Assembly (NCBI GenBank): GCA_032160165.1
Contig: JAVHWA010000012.1
Location: 1 to 41,532 of the forward strand
Reading direction: 5' to 3'
DNA from: QHXM01 sp032160165
GTDB lineage: Bacteria; Acidobacteriota; Blastocatellia; Pyrinomonadales; Pyrinomonadaceae
DNA length: 41,532 bases
Each line of letters begins with the position of its first letter. The first letter of the stretch is position 1. The position numbers were made by a program, and so were the translations under genes. Under the pieces are notes generated by a model. The model was not told the origin of the DNA. It saw only the letters and a list, made by a program, of their open reading frames with translations, and did not search any database. Positions 14,641-21,890 of the stretch are shown here, piece by piece.

Positions 14641-15591
14641 ATGAAAACTCTATATGACCCGATCGTGCCCTTTGACCAGGGCAGGCTTCAGGTTTCTGCG
14701 GCGCACAACCTCTATTACGAGCAGTGTGGTAATCCGCAGGGAAAGCCTGTCGTTTTCCTGCACGGCGGGCCCGGCGGCGGGCTGGTCGATGATTACAGGC
14801 GATACTTTGATCCCGCGGCGTATCGGATTGTTCTTTTCGATCAACGCGGTTCCGGCAAGAGCACGCCGCACGCGAGTCTGGAAGATAATACGACCTGGGA
14901 TCTCGTCTCGGACATTGAAAAGCTGCGCCAGAAACTTGGGGTAGAAGCGTGGCAGGTCTTTGGCGGCTCCTGGGGAAGCACGCTCGCTCTGGCCTACGCC
15001 CAGACGCACCCTGAGCGTGTCCGCGAGCTCGTCTTGCGCGGTATCTTTCTTTGCCGCCCTAAGGAGATTCGCTGGTTCTATCAGGAGGGTGCCAACGCAA
15101 TCTTCGCGGATGTTTGGGAAGAGTATCTGAAAGTAATTCCCGAAGCAGAGCGCGACAATATGGTGGAGGCATACTATAGACGCCTTACGAGCGAAGTTCA
15201 GCAGGTTCGGCTCGAAGCCGCGCGAGCGTGGAGCATTTGGGAAGGCAGCACTTCAAAGCTCTTCTTTGATTACGCGAGCATCGAGAAGTTTGCCGATCCT
15301 GAGTTCGCCATGGCGTTCGCAAGGATCGAGTGCCACTACTTCATGAACAACGCTTTCTTCAAGACGGACAACTATTTGATCGAAAACGTTGGGAAGATCC
15401 GTCACATTCCGGCAGTGATCGTCCAGGGCCGCTATGATGTGGTCTGTCCGATGATGAGCGCGTGGGAGTTGCACAGCGCGTGGCCGGAAGCGGATCTTCA
15501 CATCATACCGGACGCAGGGCATTCCGCCAGCGAGCCTGGAATTATCAGCGCGCTGGTAGAAGCCACCGACCGCTTCCGCTCAATCGGCTGA
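14641..15591 (+). CDS. pip: Proline iminopeptidase (peptidase family S33)
   Basis: This alpha/beta hydrolase releases N-terminal proline from peptides. From the ATG at 14641 (MKTLYDPIVPFDQGRL) it has 316 residues; ATGs at 14629 and 14632 add four or fewer codons and are possible. Seen are the oxyanion-hole HGGPGGG, FDQRGSGKSTPH, the nucleophile elbow GGSWGST with Ser110, the acid in GRYDVVCPM and the His in DAGHSAS. Length and order of motifs match family S33 proline iminopeptidases rather than tricorn-interacting factors. It is divergent from the MerR gene, sharing the upstream region with its operator. Confidence 0.92.
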   Translation: MKTLYDPIVPFDQGRLQVSAAHNLYYEQCGNPQGKPVVFLHGGPGGGLVDDYRRYFDPAAYRIVLFDQRGSGKSTPHASLEDNTTWDLVSDIEKLRQKLGVEAWQVFGGSWGSTLALAYAQTHPERVRELVLRGIFLCRPKEIRWFYQEGANAIFADVWEEYLKVIPEAERDNMVEAYYRRLTSEVQQVRLEAARAWSIWEGSTSKLFFDYASIEKFADPEFAMAFARIECHYFMNNAFFKTDNYLIENVGKIRHIPAVIVQGRYDVVCPMMSAWELHSAWPEADLHIIPDAGHSASEPGIISALVEATDRFRSIG

Positions 15592-15682
15592 CCGGGACGT
15601 CGTCTCCATCTCTCTGCCTGCGTCACCCGGCAGACCGTTGACCGCCCACGCGCGTCTAACCTTTGCGCGCGAATTGACATTT

Positions 15683-15712
15683 TTGACACATTTGCCCGCG
15701 CTCGCGTAATAT
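15683..15712 (+). promoter_or_regulatory. Sigma-70 type promoter for the HNH gene
   Basis: A perfect TTGACA (15683-15688) is followed after 18 bp by TAATAT (15707-15712). A second TTGACA starts at 15673 but is badly spaced. Transcription would start near 15719, only about five bases before the ATG at 15724, so the mRNA may be nearly leaderless; no Shine-Dalgarno sequence is present. Confidence 0.7.
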
Positions 15713-15723
15713 CACAACGCAGT

Positions 15724-16251
15724 ATGAACGCACGAGTCTTAGTACTGAACGCTTCCTTCGAGCCGATAAACGTGTGCACCGAACGGCGCGCGGTGGTAAT
15801 GATCTTCAAAGGCGTGGCTCGAATGGAAGAGCACAATGGTCACATGCTCCATTCGGCGAAGCTCTCGATACATGCTCCTTCAGTCATACGCCTGACCGAG
15901 TACATTCACATTCCCTTCGAACGCCGTTCGCTCTCGCGAAAGAACATTTTGTTGCGAGACCATTCGACCTGCCAGTACTGCGGCACTCAATACGCTCCGG
16001 CCGAACTCACTCTCGATCATGTTCATCCGCGATCGCGTGGAGGCGATTCAACGTGGGACAATCTGGTGGCGTGCTGCAAACGATGCAATCATCGAAAAGG
16101 CAACCGAACTCCGGAAGAAGCTCGCATGCACCTCTTGCGGCGACCGCGCGGTTTTTCACTGCACGTCAACCGTCAGATCATGAGATATCTTGGACGCGCC
16201 GACGAGACGTGGCGAAAATATTTATTCTATGAATCGGACGCCGGAGCGTAG
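15724..16251 (+). CDS. HNH endonuclease
   Basis: The 175-residue product begins MNARVLVLNASFEPINV, typical of a widespread free-standing HNH family. The nuclease fold is centred on residues about 80-130: CQYCGTQY, ELTLDHVHPRSRGG, DNLVACCKRCNHRKGNRTPEEA. These supply the two CxxC zinc knuckles, the DHxxP catalytic His region and the final Asn/His. It has no neighbouring restriction, intein or phage gene. This group is common in Acidobacteriota, Actinobacteria and Cyanobacteria, and its role is not established. A strong promoter lies immediately upstream. Confidence 0.92.
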   Translation: MNARVLVLNASFEPINVCTERRAVVMIFKGVARMEEHNGHMLHSAKLSIHAPSVIRLTEYIHIPFERRSLSRKNILLRDHSTCQYCGTQYAPAELTLDHVHPRSRGGDSTWDNLVACCKRCNHRKGNRTPEEARMHLLRRPRGFSLHVNRQIMRYLGRADETWRKYLFYESDAGA

Positions 16252-16313
16252 CGGCGGTATTAACCCATTGCGCGGCTTTCGACCGATGATTTAGCCGCTG
16301 AGGATTATTCCTA

Positions 16314-16571
16314 ATGAATGAAATGGCACTCGGTTATCAGGAGCTTTTGATTATCCTTGCCATCGTCGTCGTGCTATTCGGGGCTAGCCGCTTACCTCAA
16401 CTTGCTAAAGCGCTGGGGCAGAGCAAACGCGCCTTCAAAGAAGGACAGGACGAGGCGGATGAAGAAGCTCGAATAGAAGCGTCAAAGAGACGTGAACGCC
16501 TGCGATCGGCTGAGGGAGATAGACTGGACGACGATAAGGTTGTTACTGACAAATACGCTTCCCACAAGTAA
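16314..16571 (+). CDS. tatA: Twin-arginine translocase subunit TatA/TatE
   Basis: TatA forms the membrane pore of the twin-arginine export pathway. The 85-residue product has one N-terminal membrane helix (QELLIILAIVVVLFG), the hinge GASRLPQLAKALGQSKRAFKEG and a charged cytoplasmic tail. The FG-x-x-RLP hinge is the TatA signature. An in-frame ATG three codons later (MALGYQ) could also be the start. It stands alone here, without tatB or tatC. A hairpin GCGGCT/AGCCGC (16272-16298) lies in its leader. Confidence 0.92.
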   Translation: MNEMALGYQELLIILAIVVVLFGASRLPQLAKALGQSKRAFKEGQDEADEEARIEASKRRERLRSAEGDRLDDDKVVTDKYASHK

Positions 16572-16669
16572 GGTAAAAGTAAACAGGTAAAAGGCAAAAG
16601 GACAGCGGAAGCCAGGTTCTATCCTACGTGGCTTCTCTTCACTTTTGCCTTTTTCCTTTTGCCTTAATT
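16570..16669 (+). repeat. Heptamer inverted repeat J (AAAAGGC/GCCTTTT word)
   Basis: The upstream arm (16570-16602) reads AAGGTAA, AAGTAAA, CAGGTAA, AAGGCAA, AAGGACA. The downstream arm (16642-16669) reads CTTTTGC, CTTTTTC, CTTTTGC, CTTAATT. An inner stem GAAGCCA/TGGCTTC extends the hairpin. It lies between convergent genes, overlaps the stop codons of both, and could act as a two-way terminator. Confidence 0.8.
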
Positions 16670-17485
16670 CGCCTTGCGCCCAACCACCACCGTTGCCTTG
16701 ACCGTGAGAGCGAAATCCATGTCCTGACGCTCAACGTCAATTATTCGAGCGATCTCGGCCTCGACTTTGGCGGCAGGGATTTCTTCGGGCAGAGTCTCCA
16801 ACCATCTTTTCAATAAGAAATCGGTAATCAATGGCGCGTTCAGAAATTCTTTGCCTTCCTCGTATTTAAACTCCTCAATCTGCATGTAGGACACAACGTT
16901 GTCGAGGCCTTCCCGGGCCCCGATCTTCTCCATGGCCCCAATCGTAGGCAGCTCTGTTATCAACGATTCGACGTCGGCCTCGTGGTCTTCGATACTCAGG
17001 TTCCGTAGAGCCTCCCAGTACACTGAGAAAAACTCTCCGAAACTCGAATAGGTTGGCAGAGCTATTGCGACCGTGCCGCCGGGTGCCGCCACGCGCGCCA
17101 TTTCGGCGAATACTTCGGGCAGTCGCTCAACCGCTATTAGAGAGGCGTCACCCACAACCAGATCAAACTGATCGTCTTCGAACGACAGCGTCTCCAGTTG
17201 GGAACGCTGAAACTCCGGATCGGCCCTGACAGCCATAGCCTTCATCCGCCCCAACTCCAGACATTCCTCGTTCTCGTCCACGCAGACGAGGGCCACATCG
17301 TCGCCCATGCGTTCCTGCATGGCCAGCGCGTGACCGCCGCTTCCCGCGGCCACATACAACGCGCGGCCGCGCTTTGGAAGCACGATGTGTTTGTCCATCA
17401 GCTCGGCGAAGCGCTCGCCCCAATCGGTCGACACATATAAATCGTGCAGAAAAGCCAACTCTCTATCTGATTTGTTCACGCTCAT
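16664..17485 (-). CDS. Class I SAM-dependent methyltransferase
   Basis: The 273-residue product has a Rossmann-type methyltransferase domain. Motif I is ALYVAAGSGGHALAMQERMG (residues about 42-61), followed by acidic CVDENEECLELG. Motif IV is FDLVVGDASLIAVERLPEVFAEMARVAAPGGTVAIALP, with the usual post-motif proline. The C-terminal 100 residues form a separate acidic helical region of unknown role. The closest general type is ubiE/Methyltransf_11-like; the substrate cannot be inferred. Motif I has VAAGSGG in place of the common GCGTG but keeps the glycines. It is convergent with tatA. Confidence 0.82.
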   Translation of the reverse strand: MSVNKSDRELAFLHDLYVSTDWGERFAELMDKHIVLPKRGRALYVAAGSGGHALAMQERMGDDVALVCVDENEECLELGRMKAMAVRADPEFQRSQLETLSFEDDQFDLVVGDASLIAVERLPEVFAEMARVAAPGGTVAIALPTYSSFGEFFSVYWEALRNLSIEDHEADVESLITELPTIGAMEKIGAREGLDNVVSYMQIEEFKYEEGKEFLNAPLITDFLLKRWLETLPEEIPAAKVEAEIARIIDVERQDMDFALTVKATVVVGRKAN

Positions 17486-17565
17486 ATTTTTACGCTACAC
17501 GCCATCCTCCTGACATCTGGATGAATGAAACGGGAGGAGAAATGGGAAAGATCGACAAGGCTATA

Positions 17566-17733
17566 GTCCGCAAAAGGGACGTTTGAAAATAGCCCAGCAT
17601 TTCAATGCTGGGTTGTGAGCTTGCACGTAAGTCTAGGCTTCAGTCGTCCGCGTCGCGGACTCGATACTTTCATCGATACTCCTCTCCCAGCGATAAATCG
17701 CTGGGCTATTTTCAAGCGTCCGCTTTGCGGACT
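17566..17733. repeat. REP/BIME-like nested inverted repeat
   Basis: The gap 17486-17813 (about 330 bp, no gene) is dominated by this element. Outer arms of 32 bp (17566-17597 and 17702-17733) are complementary at 29 positions. Inside are four short hairpins: CCCAGCATT/AATGCTGGG (17593-17612), GTCCGCG/CGCGGAC (17646-17660), CCCAGCGAT/ATCGCTGGG (17687-17706) and GTCCGC/GCGGAC (17718-17732). Two hairpin types (CCCAGC and GTCCGC) therefore occur twice each, which is the layout of BIME-type repeats. No transposase is present. Confidence 0.85.
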
Positions 17734-17813
17734 GCTGCGCCATTACTCTTTCCTTTCTCCGCAAGACCCCTGAAGCCCCGGTGTGAATGAAACTCCAAAC
17801 TAGCTCACTCTCC

Positions 17814-19136
17814 TTACTCCGGCACCTGAGTTCCTGGTTCCGACTCCTCCTCGTCGTAATACACTCTGCCCTTCAGCGACTCGGGCATGCACTGCATCTC
17901 TTCCTTTGCCGCGGGATCACTGTGCACATAACGATAACCGCTCCCGTAACCGGTCTGTTTCATCAACGGAGTGACGGCATTCCGCAGATGGAGCGGGACC
18001 GGTTCACGCGCGGTCTCTGCGGCATCCCCCACCGCCGCAGAGTAGGCCCGCTTGGTCGAATTGGATTTGGGAGCACGCGCGAGATAAATCGTGGCCTGAG
18101 TCAAGGGGAAGAGAGCTTCGGGCAGACCGATCAGAGCCGTGATATCCGCGGCGGCTGCCGCCTGCACCATCGCCTGAGGATCAGCCAGACCCACGTCTTC
18201 CGACGCAAGAATACACAACCGCCTGGCGATGAACAGTGGGTCGGCCCCTCCCTCAATCAGACGCGCCAACCAGTAAAGCGAAGCATCTACGTTCGAGTTG
18301 CGCAGAGACTTGATCAGCGCGGAGATCAGGTTGTAATGCTCTTCACCGCCTTTGTCGTAGGCATAGTGCGCGCGTCCCAGCGCCTCTATGACAGTCTCGA
18401 GCGTTATGTTGCGTCCGCCACCGGTATCAGGCTCAGTAGACTCAATCGCAGCTTCGAGCGCAGTCAGAGCGACTCGCGCATCTCCATGGGCCGAATGGGC
18501 CAATCGGCCGAGCGCCTCGTCAGGGAGCCTCGGATCCAGGGCGGCCATGCCGCGCTCCTCGTCCGCCAGGGCGCGGCGCAGGATCGTCTCGATGTCGGCA
18601 TCACTAAGAGGATTGAGAGTGAGCACGCGAGAGCGCGATAACAAGGCGCCTATCACTTCGAAGGACGGATTCTCGGTCGTCGCACCGATCAGAATCACAG
18701 TCCCATCTTCAACAGCCGGTAGAAGTGCGTCTTGCTGTGCTTTATTGAATCGATGAATCTCGTCGATGAAGAGGATGGTACGACGACCCCGCTTCCTCGT
18801 TTGGCGCGCTTCGGCGATCGCTGCGCGAGCTTCCTTGACTCCTGAAAAAACGGCAGAGAGGGCTACGAAATCGGAATCGCTCTTCTGCGCGAGCAAGCGA
18901 GCGAGCGTGGTCTTGCCCGTACCGGGCGCTCCCCAAAAAATCATCGAGGGCAAGGTGACCGCGCCCTCAATAAGGCGTCTCAATACACGTCCCTCACCGA
19001 TCAGATGGCTTTGCCCGACGAACTCGCTGAGATCGCAGGGACGCATCCTTTCGGCGAGCGGGGCTGCAAGCAGGTTCGCTCCAAACTCTACTTCTGCCTC
19101 AGGAAAAAGATTTCCGGATAAACTTCGGTCCATCAC
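17814..19136 (-). CDS. rarA: Replication-associated recombination protein RarA (MgsA)
   Basis: RarA is a clamp-loader-like AAA+ ATPase acting at stalled replication forks. The 440-residue product has the RMRPCDLSEFVGQSHLIGEG entry motif, Walker A GAPGTGKT (69-76), Walker B ILFIDEIHRFNKAQQDALLP, sensor 1 GATTENPSF, and the C-terminal tetramerisation domain with KSLRNSNVDASLYWLARLIEGGADPLFIARRL. The end NAVTPLMKQTGYGSGYRYVHSDP is typical. The first codon is GTG at 19136, with ATG at 19133 as the alternative. Length is normal. Confidence 0.96.
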   Translation of the reverse strand: MMDRSLSGNLFPEAEVEFGANLLAAPLAERMRPCDLSEFVGQSHLIGEGRVLRRLIEGAVTLPSMIFWGAPGTGKTTLARLLAQKSDSDFVALSAVFSGVKEARAAIAEARQTRKRGRRTILFIDEIHRFNKAQQDALLPAVEDGTVILIGATTENPSFEVIGALLSRSRVLTLNPLSDADIETILRRALADEERGMAALDPRLPDEALGRLAHSAHGDARVALTALEAAIESTEPDTGGGRNITLETVIEALGRAHYAYDKGGEEHYNLISALIKSLRNSNVDASLYWLARLIEGGADPLFIARRLCILASEDVGLADPQAMVQAAAAADITALIGLPEALFPLTQATIYLARAPKSNSTKRAYSAAVGDAAETAREPVPLHLRNAVTPLMKQTGYGSGYRYVHSDPAAKEEMQCMPESLKGRVYYDEEESEPGTQVPE

Positions 19137-19396
19137 CTGTCACCGTAAAACTGCTCTCCCCCCCGGACGCCACATTGCCGTTTTGTAGTGAAATATCAAC
19201 CGCCGGGATTCGGGGATTCTGGCGACGAGCTTATCACAAAGTTGCAGGGATCTGGGACGCGGGAATCGTGGTAGTATGCGCGAATCTTGTATGGAACGCA
19301 GCTCACAACTTCTTCGTATACAAGATCGAGCGCGACGAAGCGAATGAAAAACGTAGCGGGCGCCCGAGGGAAGTCAGATTCGTTTGGAGGTTTGCA

Positions 19397-19612
19397 GTGA
19401 AGAACACAAAAAACGCAGTACGAGTTGTGGGGATCGCTCTATTGGGTCTGTTCGTGGTAGTAGTGGGAGTGCCCTTGCTCTTAACCGCCGCTGGAGTGAC
19501 GCTCAGCATCGTCGGCACCATCACCATGATAGCTGTCGGTCTTATTAAGCTGGCCGTGGTCCTGGCGGTCGTCTATCTCGCGCTCGTAGGTGTACGCGCG
19601 CTCTTACGTTAA
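19397..19612 (+). CDS. Small two-helix membrane protein, unknown function
   Basis: The frame is open from 19175, but a GGAGG at 19386 sits six bases before a GTG at 19397, so that GTG is the likely start. The 71-residue product (VKNTKNAVRVVGIALLGLF) has two hydrophobic helices, about residues 8-35 and 38-66, separated by a short Gly/Thr-rich turn, and ends in VRALLR. It resembles small envelope proteins annotated only as hypothetical. I recognise no family. If the longer frame were used the N-terminus would be soluble and Arg-rich, which fits worse. It lies 260 bp from the divergent rarA start. Confidence 0.65.
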   Translation: MKNTKNAVRVVGIALLGLFVVVVGVPLLLTAAGVTLSIVGTITMIAVGLIKLAVVLAVVYLALVGVRALLR

Positions 19613-19720
19613 TGCTGCCTCTTCTTAGTGATCAAGTGAGCGCGCGCCTTTCCCGCCTTCGCATCTGCCGGAGCTGTTCAGTCTAACCCTCAAAACTGAT
19701 TTCGCTATTCCTCGATACCC

Positions 19721-20218
19721 TCAACCGCGTCGCCGGCGCCGGGCAGTACGTTGTCGCCGCGCACGTGGTTTGGTTTGTTTTGGTTTTGCTGCCGGCATAG
19801 TCTCGGAGCTTACAACTGGCGGCGGGCTCGACTCGGAAGAGGATGCGCTCTGACGATAGGCCGCAGCCTCGGCGGTCGCGATCGAGGCTTCCAATCGTGC
19901 GCGACTGGTCGCTAGCTGGTCCAGTTCGGTTTGTAATAGTGCTTTTTGACTCTCGAGTTGTTTTTTGCGTTGCTCTCGCAGCACCTCTGGCTGAGTTGAG
20001 CCATTGAGTGCGAAAAACTTTTCAATATTCTCGGGCCGCAGGTCTTCATCCAGTTGCTTGAGACGAGTCTGGAGTGTCGCCTCCTTTTGCTGGGTGTCGC
20101 TTAGCTGTGAGCGAAGGCTGTCGACGGAAGATGGACCCTGTGCGAAAGCGGCGGACCCTGAGAACAAAACAAAAGCCATAAGCCGAAGTACGCTGGATCT
20201 TGTCCTGATCAATGTCAT
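19721..20218 (-). CDS. Secreted coiled-coil protein with Arg-rich tail
   Basis: The 165-residue product has a signal peptide (RLMAFVLFSGSAAFAQ). A helical, Gln/Glu/Leu-rich coiled coil spans about residues 32-118 (SLRSQLSDTQQKEATLQTRL, KKQLESQKALLQTELDQL). A Ser/Pro-rich linker follows, and the tail is very basic (RARRQRTARRRRRG). It is probably periplasmic; a basic tail could bind peptidoglycan, LPS or nucleic acid, but this is only a guess. AAGGA precedes the ATG closely. It follows the small HTH gene by 15 bp, so the two are likely cotranscribed. I recognise no named family. Confidence 0.72.
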   Translation of the reverse strand: MTLIRTRSSVLRLMAFVLFSGSAAFAQGPSSVDSLRSQLSDTQQKEATLQTRLKQLDEDLRPENIEKFFALNGSTQPEVLREQRKKQLESQKALLQTELDQLATSRARLEASIATAEAAAYRQSASSSESSPPPVVSSETMPAAKPKQTKPRARRQRTARRRRRG

Positions 20219-20233
20219 AATTCCTTGCCTACT

Positions 20234-20452
20234 TCATGCGGGTTGCTTCTTGCTGACCTTTTGCATCCCCTCATAGTTTCGCAGCCGCCGCTTTGCAACC
20301 TTATAGGTGACGCCGAGTCGGTCAGCAACTTGTTGCAAACAATCTCGACGTAGGCCCTTGCACTGCTGAAAAGCCTTAAACACTTCCACCCAGCTTTGGA
20401 TGACTTCAGGTGTTGCTTGGCTGCCGACTGCTTTAAGCTTTGGAGGCGTCAT
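20234..20452 (-). CDS. Small helix-turn-helix-like protein
   Basis: The 72-residue product contains a central segment LQQVADRLGVTYKVAKRRLRNYEGM that reads like a helix-turn-helix, with a Gly-Val turn and an Arg-rich recognition helix. A preceding helix (TPEVIQSWVEVFKAFQQC) and a Lys-rich end flank it. A GGAG lies about ten bases before the ATG. It sits between the DUF2911 gene and the coiled-coil gene on the same strand with short gaps, which supports it being real. I recognise no family; a DNA-binding role is an inference from the motif alone. Confidence 0.6.
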   Translation of the reverse strand: MTPPKLKAVGSQATPEVIQSWVEVFKAFQQCKGLRRDCLQQVADRLGVTYKVAKRRLRNYEGMQKVSKKQPA

Positions 20453-20503
20453 TCATCATTCTCCGGACATAATCGCGATGATCAGGTTGATACTTCCGAC
20501 AAA

Positions 20504-21454
20504 TCACATTTTTCGGGCTTTCCAATCAGCAACTCGTTTTTCAAATCGGCTGGTGTCGACCTTGTCCGTTTTGCCGCGCTCCAGCGCGTGCTCGGCGAGC
20601 GCGATGGCCTCGTCTTTTTTACCGGAGTTGAACAGGAAAGAAGCCTTGGCCGACAAATTCTGGAAGGTTTCTTTGAGTTTGATCGACTGGTCTACCCACT
20701 GTAGCGCCTCGTCCCATCGGTCTTCGCCCGAATAGCTGTTCGCCACGGACAAGGGAATTCTCCAGTCTGTCGGGTTGGCGGCAATTGCGGCGTCGATTTT
20801 GCCGCGCACCAGGGCTTCCACGTCAGGGACCTGGACGGTAAAAGGGACGGACACTTTCTCCCAACGGATAACGACCTGGGCAGAATTGGGAGTCACCAGT
20901 GGAATGCTGTAAAGCAACCACTCCTGTCTCTCTCTGGCTTTTTCCGGCTTGACCTTGATGCGAAGCACGTCCTTCTTCTCGTCGTAAAAGAAACTGCCCC
21001 ACTGTCCCGCATCGCTGTTGAAGATCAGCGTCCACTCGTTCTTGTTCGGGATGGTGTGCAAGCTATAGGTCCCCGCGGGAAGCTTCTGACCGTTAACCAG
21101 GACGTCGTCCGTGACGGCAAAAACAGTAGCCTCGTTGGCGCCTGTACGCCATACGTGTCCATACGGAACGATGGGTGCGCCCTTCAATCGGACGTTTTGA
21201 TCGTCAAGAGTTGAGGTCCCCTTTGCCACCGCTGCGGGCGCGTCGCCCCAAATCTTTCGACCCTTCACGCCGGGTCTGCTATACGTGATCGTGAGATCGG
21301 TTATGCCGATCGTCTGCATGACACTGGCCTTCTGACTCGGTCGCGGCAGCCGCAGAGGAGGAGGAGTTTGCGCGGATGCCGATGGGGCGCCCCAGCAAAC
21401 AAGCAGAAGGAGAAGGCCAAAAATCGCAGGACCAAAACGCTTAGGGGTATTCAT
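20504..21454 (-). CDS. DUF2911 domain protein with C-terminal TPR
   Basis: The start at 21454 (MNTPKRFGPAIFGLLLLL) is preferred because a GGAG lies about eight bases upstream; the frame is open to 21490. The 316-residue product has a signal peptide ending near ASA-QTPPPL. The DUF2911 domain spans about residues 35-190 (ITDLTITYSRPGVKGRKIWG, PYGHVWRTGANEATVFAVTDDVLVNG, LPAGTYSLHTIPNKNEWTLIFN). A helical TPR-like region (about 220-310) includes RWDEALQWVDQSIKL and KKDEAIALAEHAL. DUF2911 proteins are frequent in Acidobacteriota and Bacteroidota and are exported; their function is unknown. Confidence 0.9.
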   Translation of the reverse strand: MNTPKRFGPAIFGLLLLLVCWGAPSASAQTPPPLRLPRPSQKASVMQTIGITDLTITYSRPGVKGRKIWGDAPAAVAKGTSTLDDQNVRLKGAPIVPYGHVWRTGANEATVFAVTDDVLVNGQKLPAGTYSLHTIPNKNEWTLIFNSDAGQWGSFFYDEKKDVLRIKVKPEKARERQEWLLYSIPLVTPNSAQVVIRWEKVSVPFTVQVPDVEALVRGKIDAAIAANPTDWRIPLSVANSYSGEDRWDEALQWVDQSIKLKETFQNLSAKASFLFNSGKKDEAIALAEHALERGKTDKVDTSRFEKRVADWKARKM

Positions 21455-21890
21455 CGCCAACTCTCCAAAGGGCCTTTTTTTGAATCTCACAGACGAACGT
21501 TAAAGTCATTGTACCTCTTGTTCGGCTCGCTGTCTTCCGGGTCGAACGCTGGAAGCTGTCGTATCTGGAAGAAGACAACGAAAAAATCATTATCCCACGC
21601 AAGGTAACACGAAGTTTCTCTTCGTGAGGTTTCGTGAGATTGCGTGGATCGTTCGGGTTCGCCTTCAGATGAGCTTGAGCTTGTCGCCATGGTTCGGCAG
21701 ATTGGGGAACTACGTGCATCAAAAAAACATTGACTCGCGAACAACTTCGGGGCATTATCGCTGACTGATTTCAACCTATCCAGGCTGGCCCAGAGCCTGC
21801 GTATAACTCGCAATCTCCTGACCAGCCACGCTCAGACTTAGTGGGCATCGAAGCCCAACGAAGCGTCTTCTATCTGCAAGGAGCTCCCCC
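21455..21890. other. Divergent intergenic region between DUF2911 and caspase genes
   Basis: This 436-bp stretch has no credible gene. It contains the inverted repeat at 21595-21647. A possible promoter toward the caspase gene is TTGACT (21730), 17 bp, CATTAT (21753). Small hairpins lie close to the start: AGGCT/AGCCT near 21781 and TGGGC/GCCCA near 21841. An AAGGAG lies seven bases before the caspase ATG. Confidence 0.55.
21595..21647. repeat. Heptamer inverted repeat N (AACACGA/TTCGTGA word)
   Basis: CCACGCAA (21595-21602) pairs perfectly with TTGCGTGG (21640-21647), and CACGAAG (21608-21614) pairs with CTTCGTG (21620-21626). The downstream arm reads as 7-bp units TTCGTGA, GGTTTCG, TGAGATT, GCGTGGA. 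It is shorter than other copies and lies between divergent genes. Confidence 0.65.

Noticed and set aside
17787..18641. Plus-strand open frame of 284 codons
   Set aside because: It is antisense to rarA, which is a secure gene; low-quality composition and no motif.
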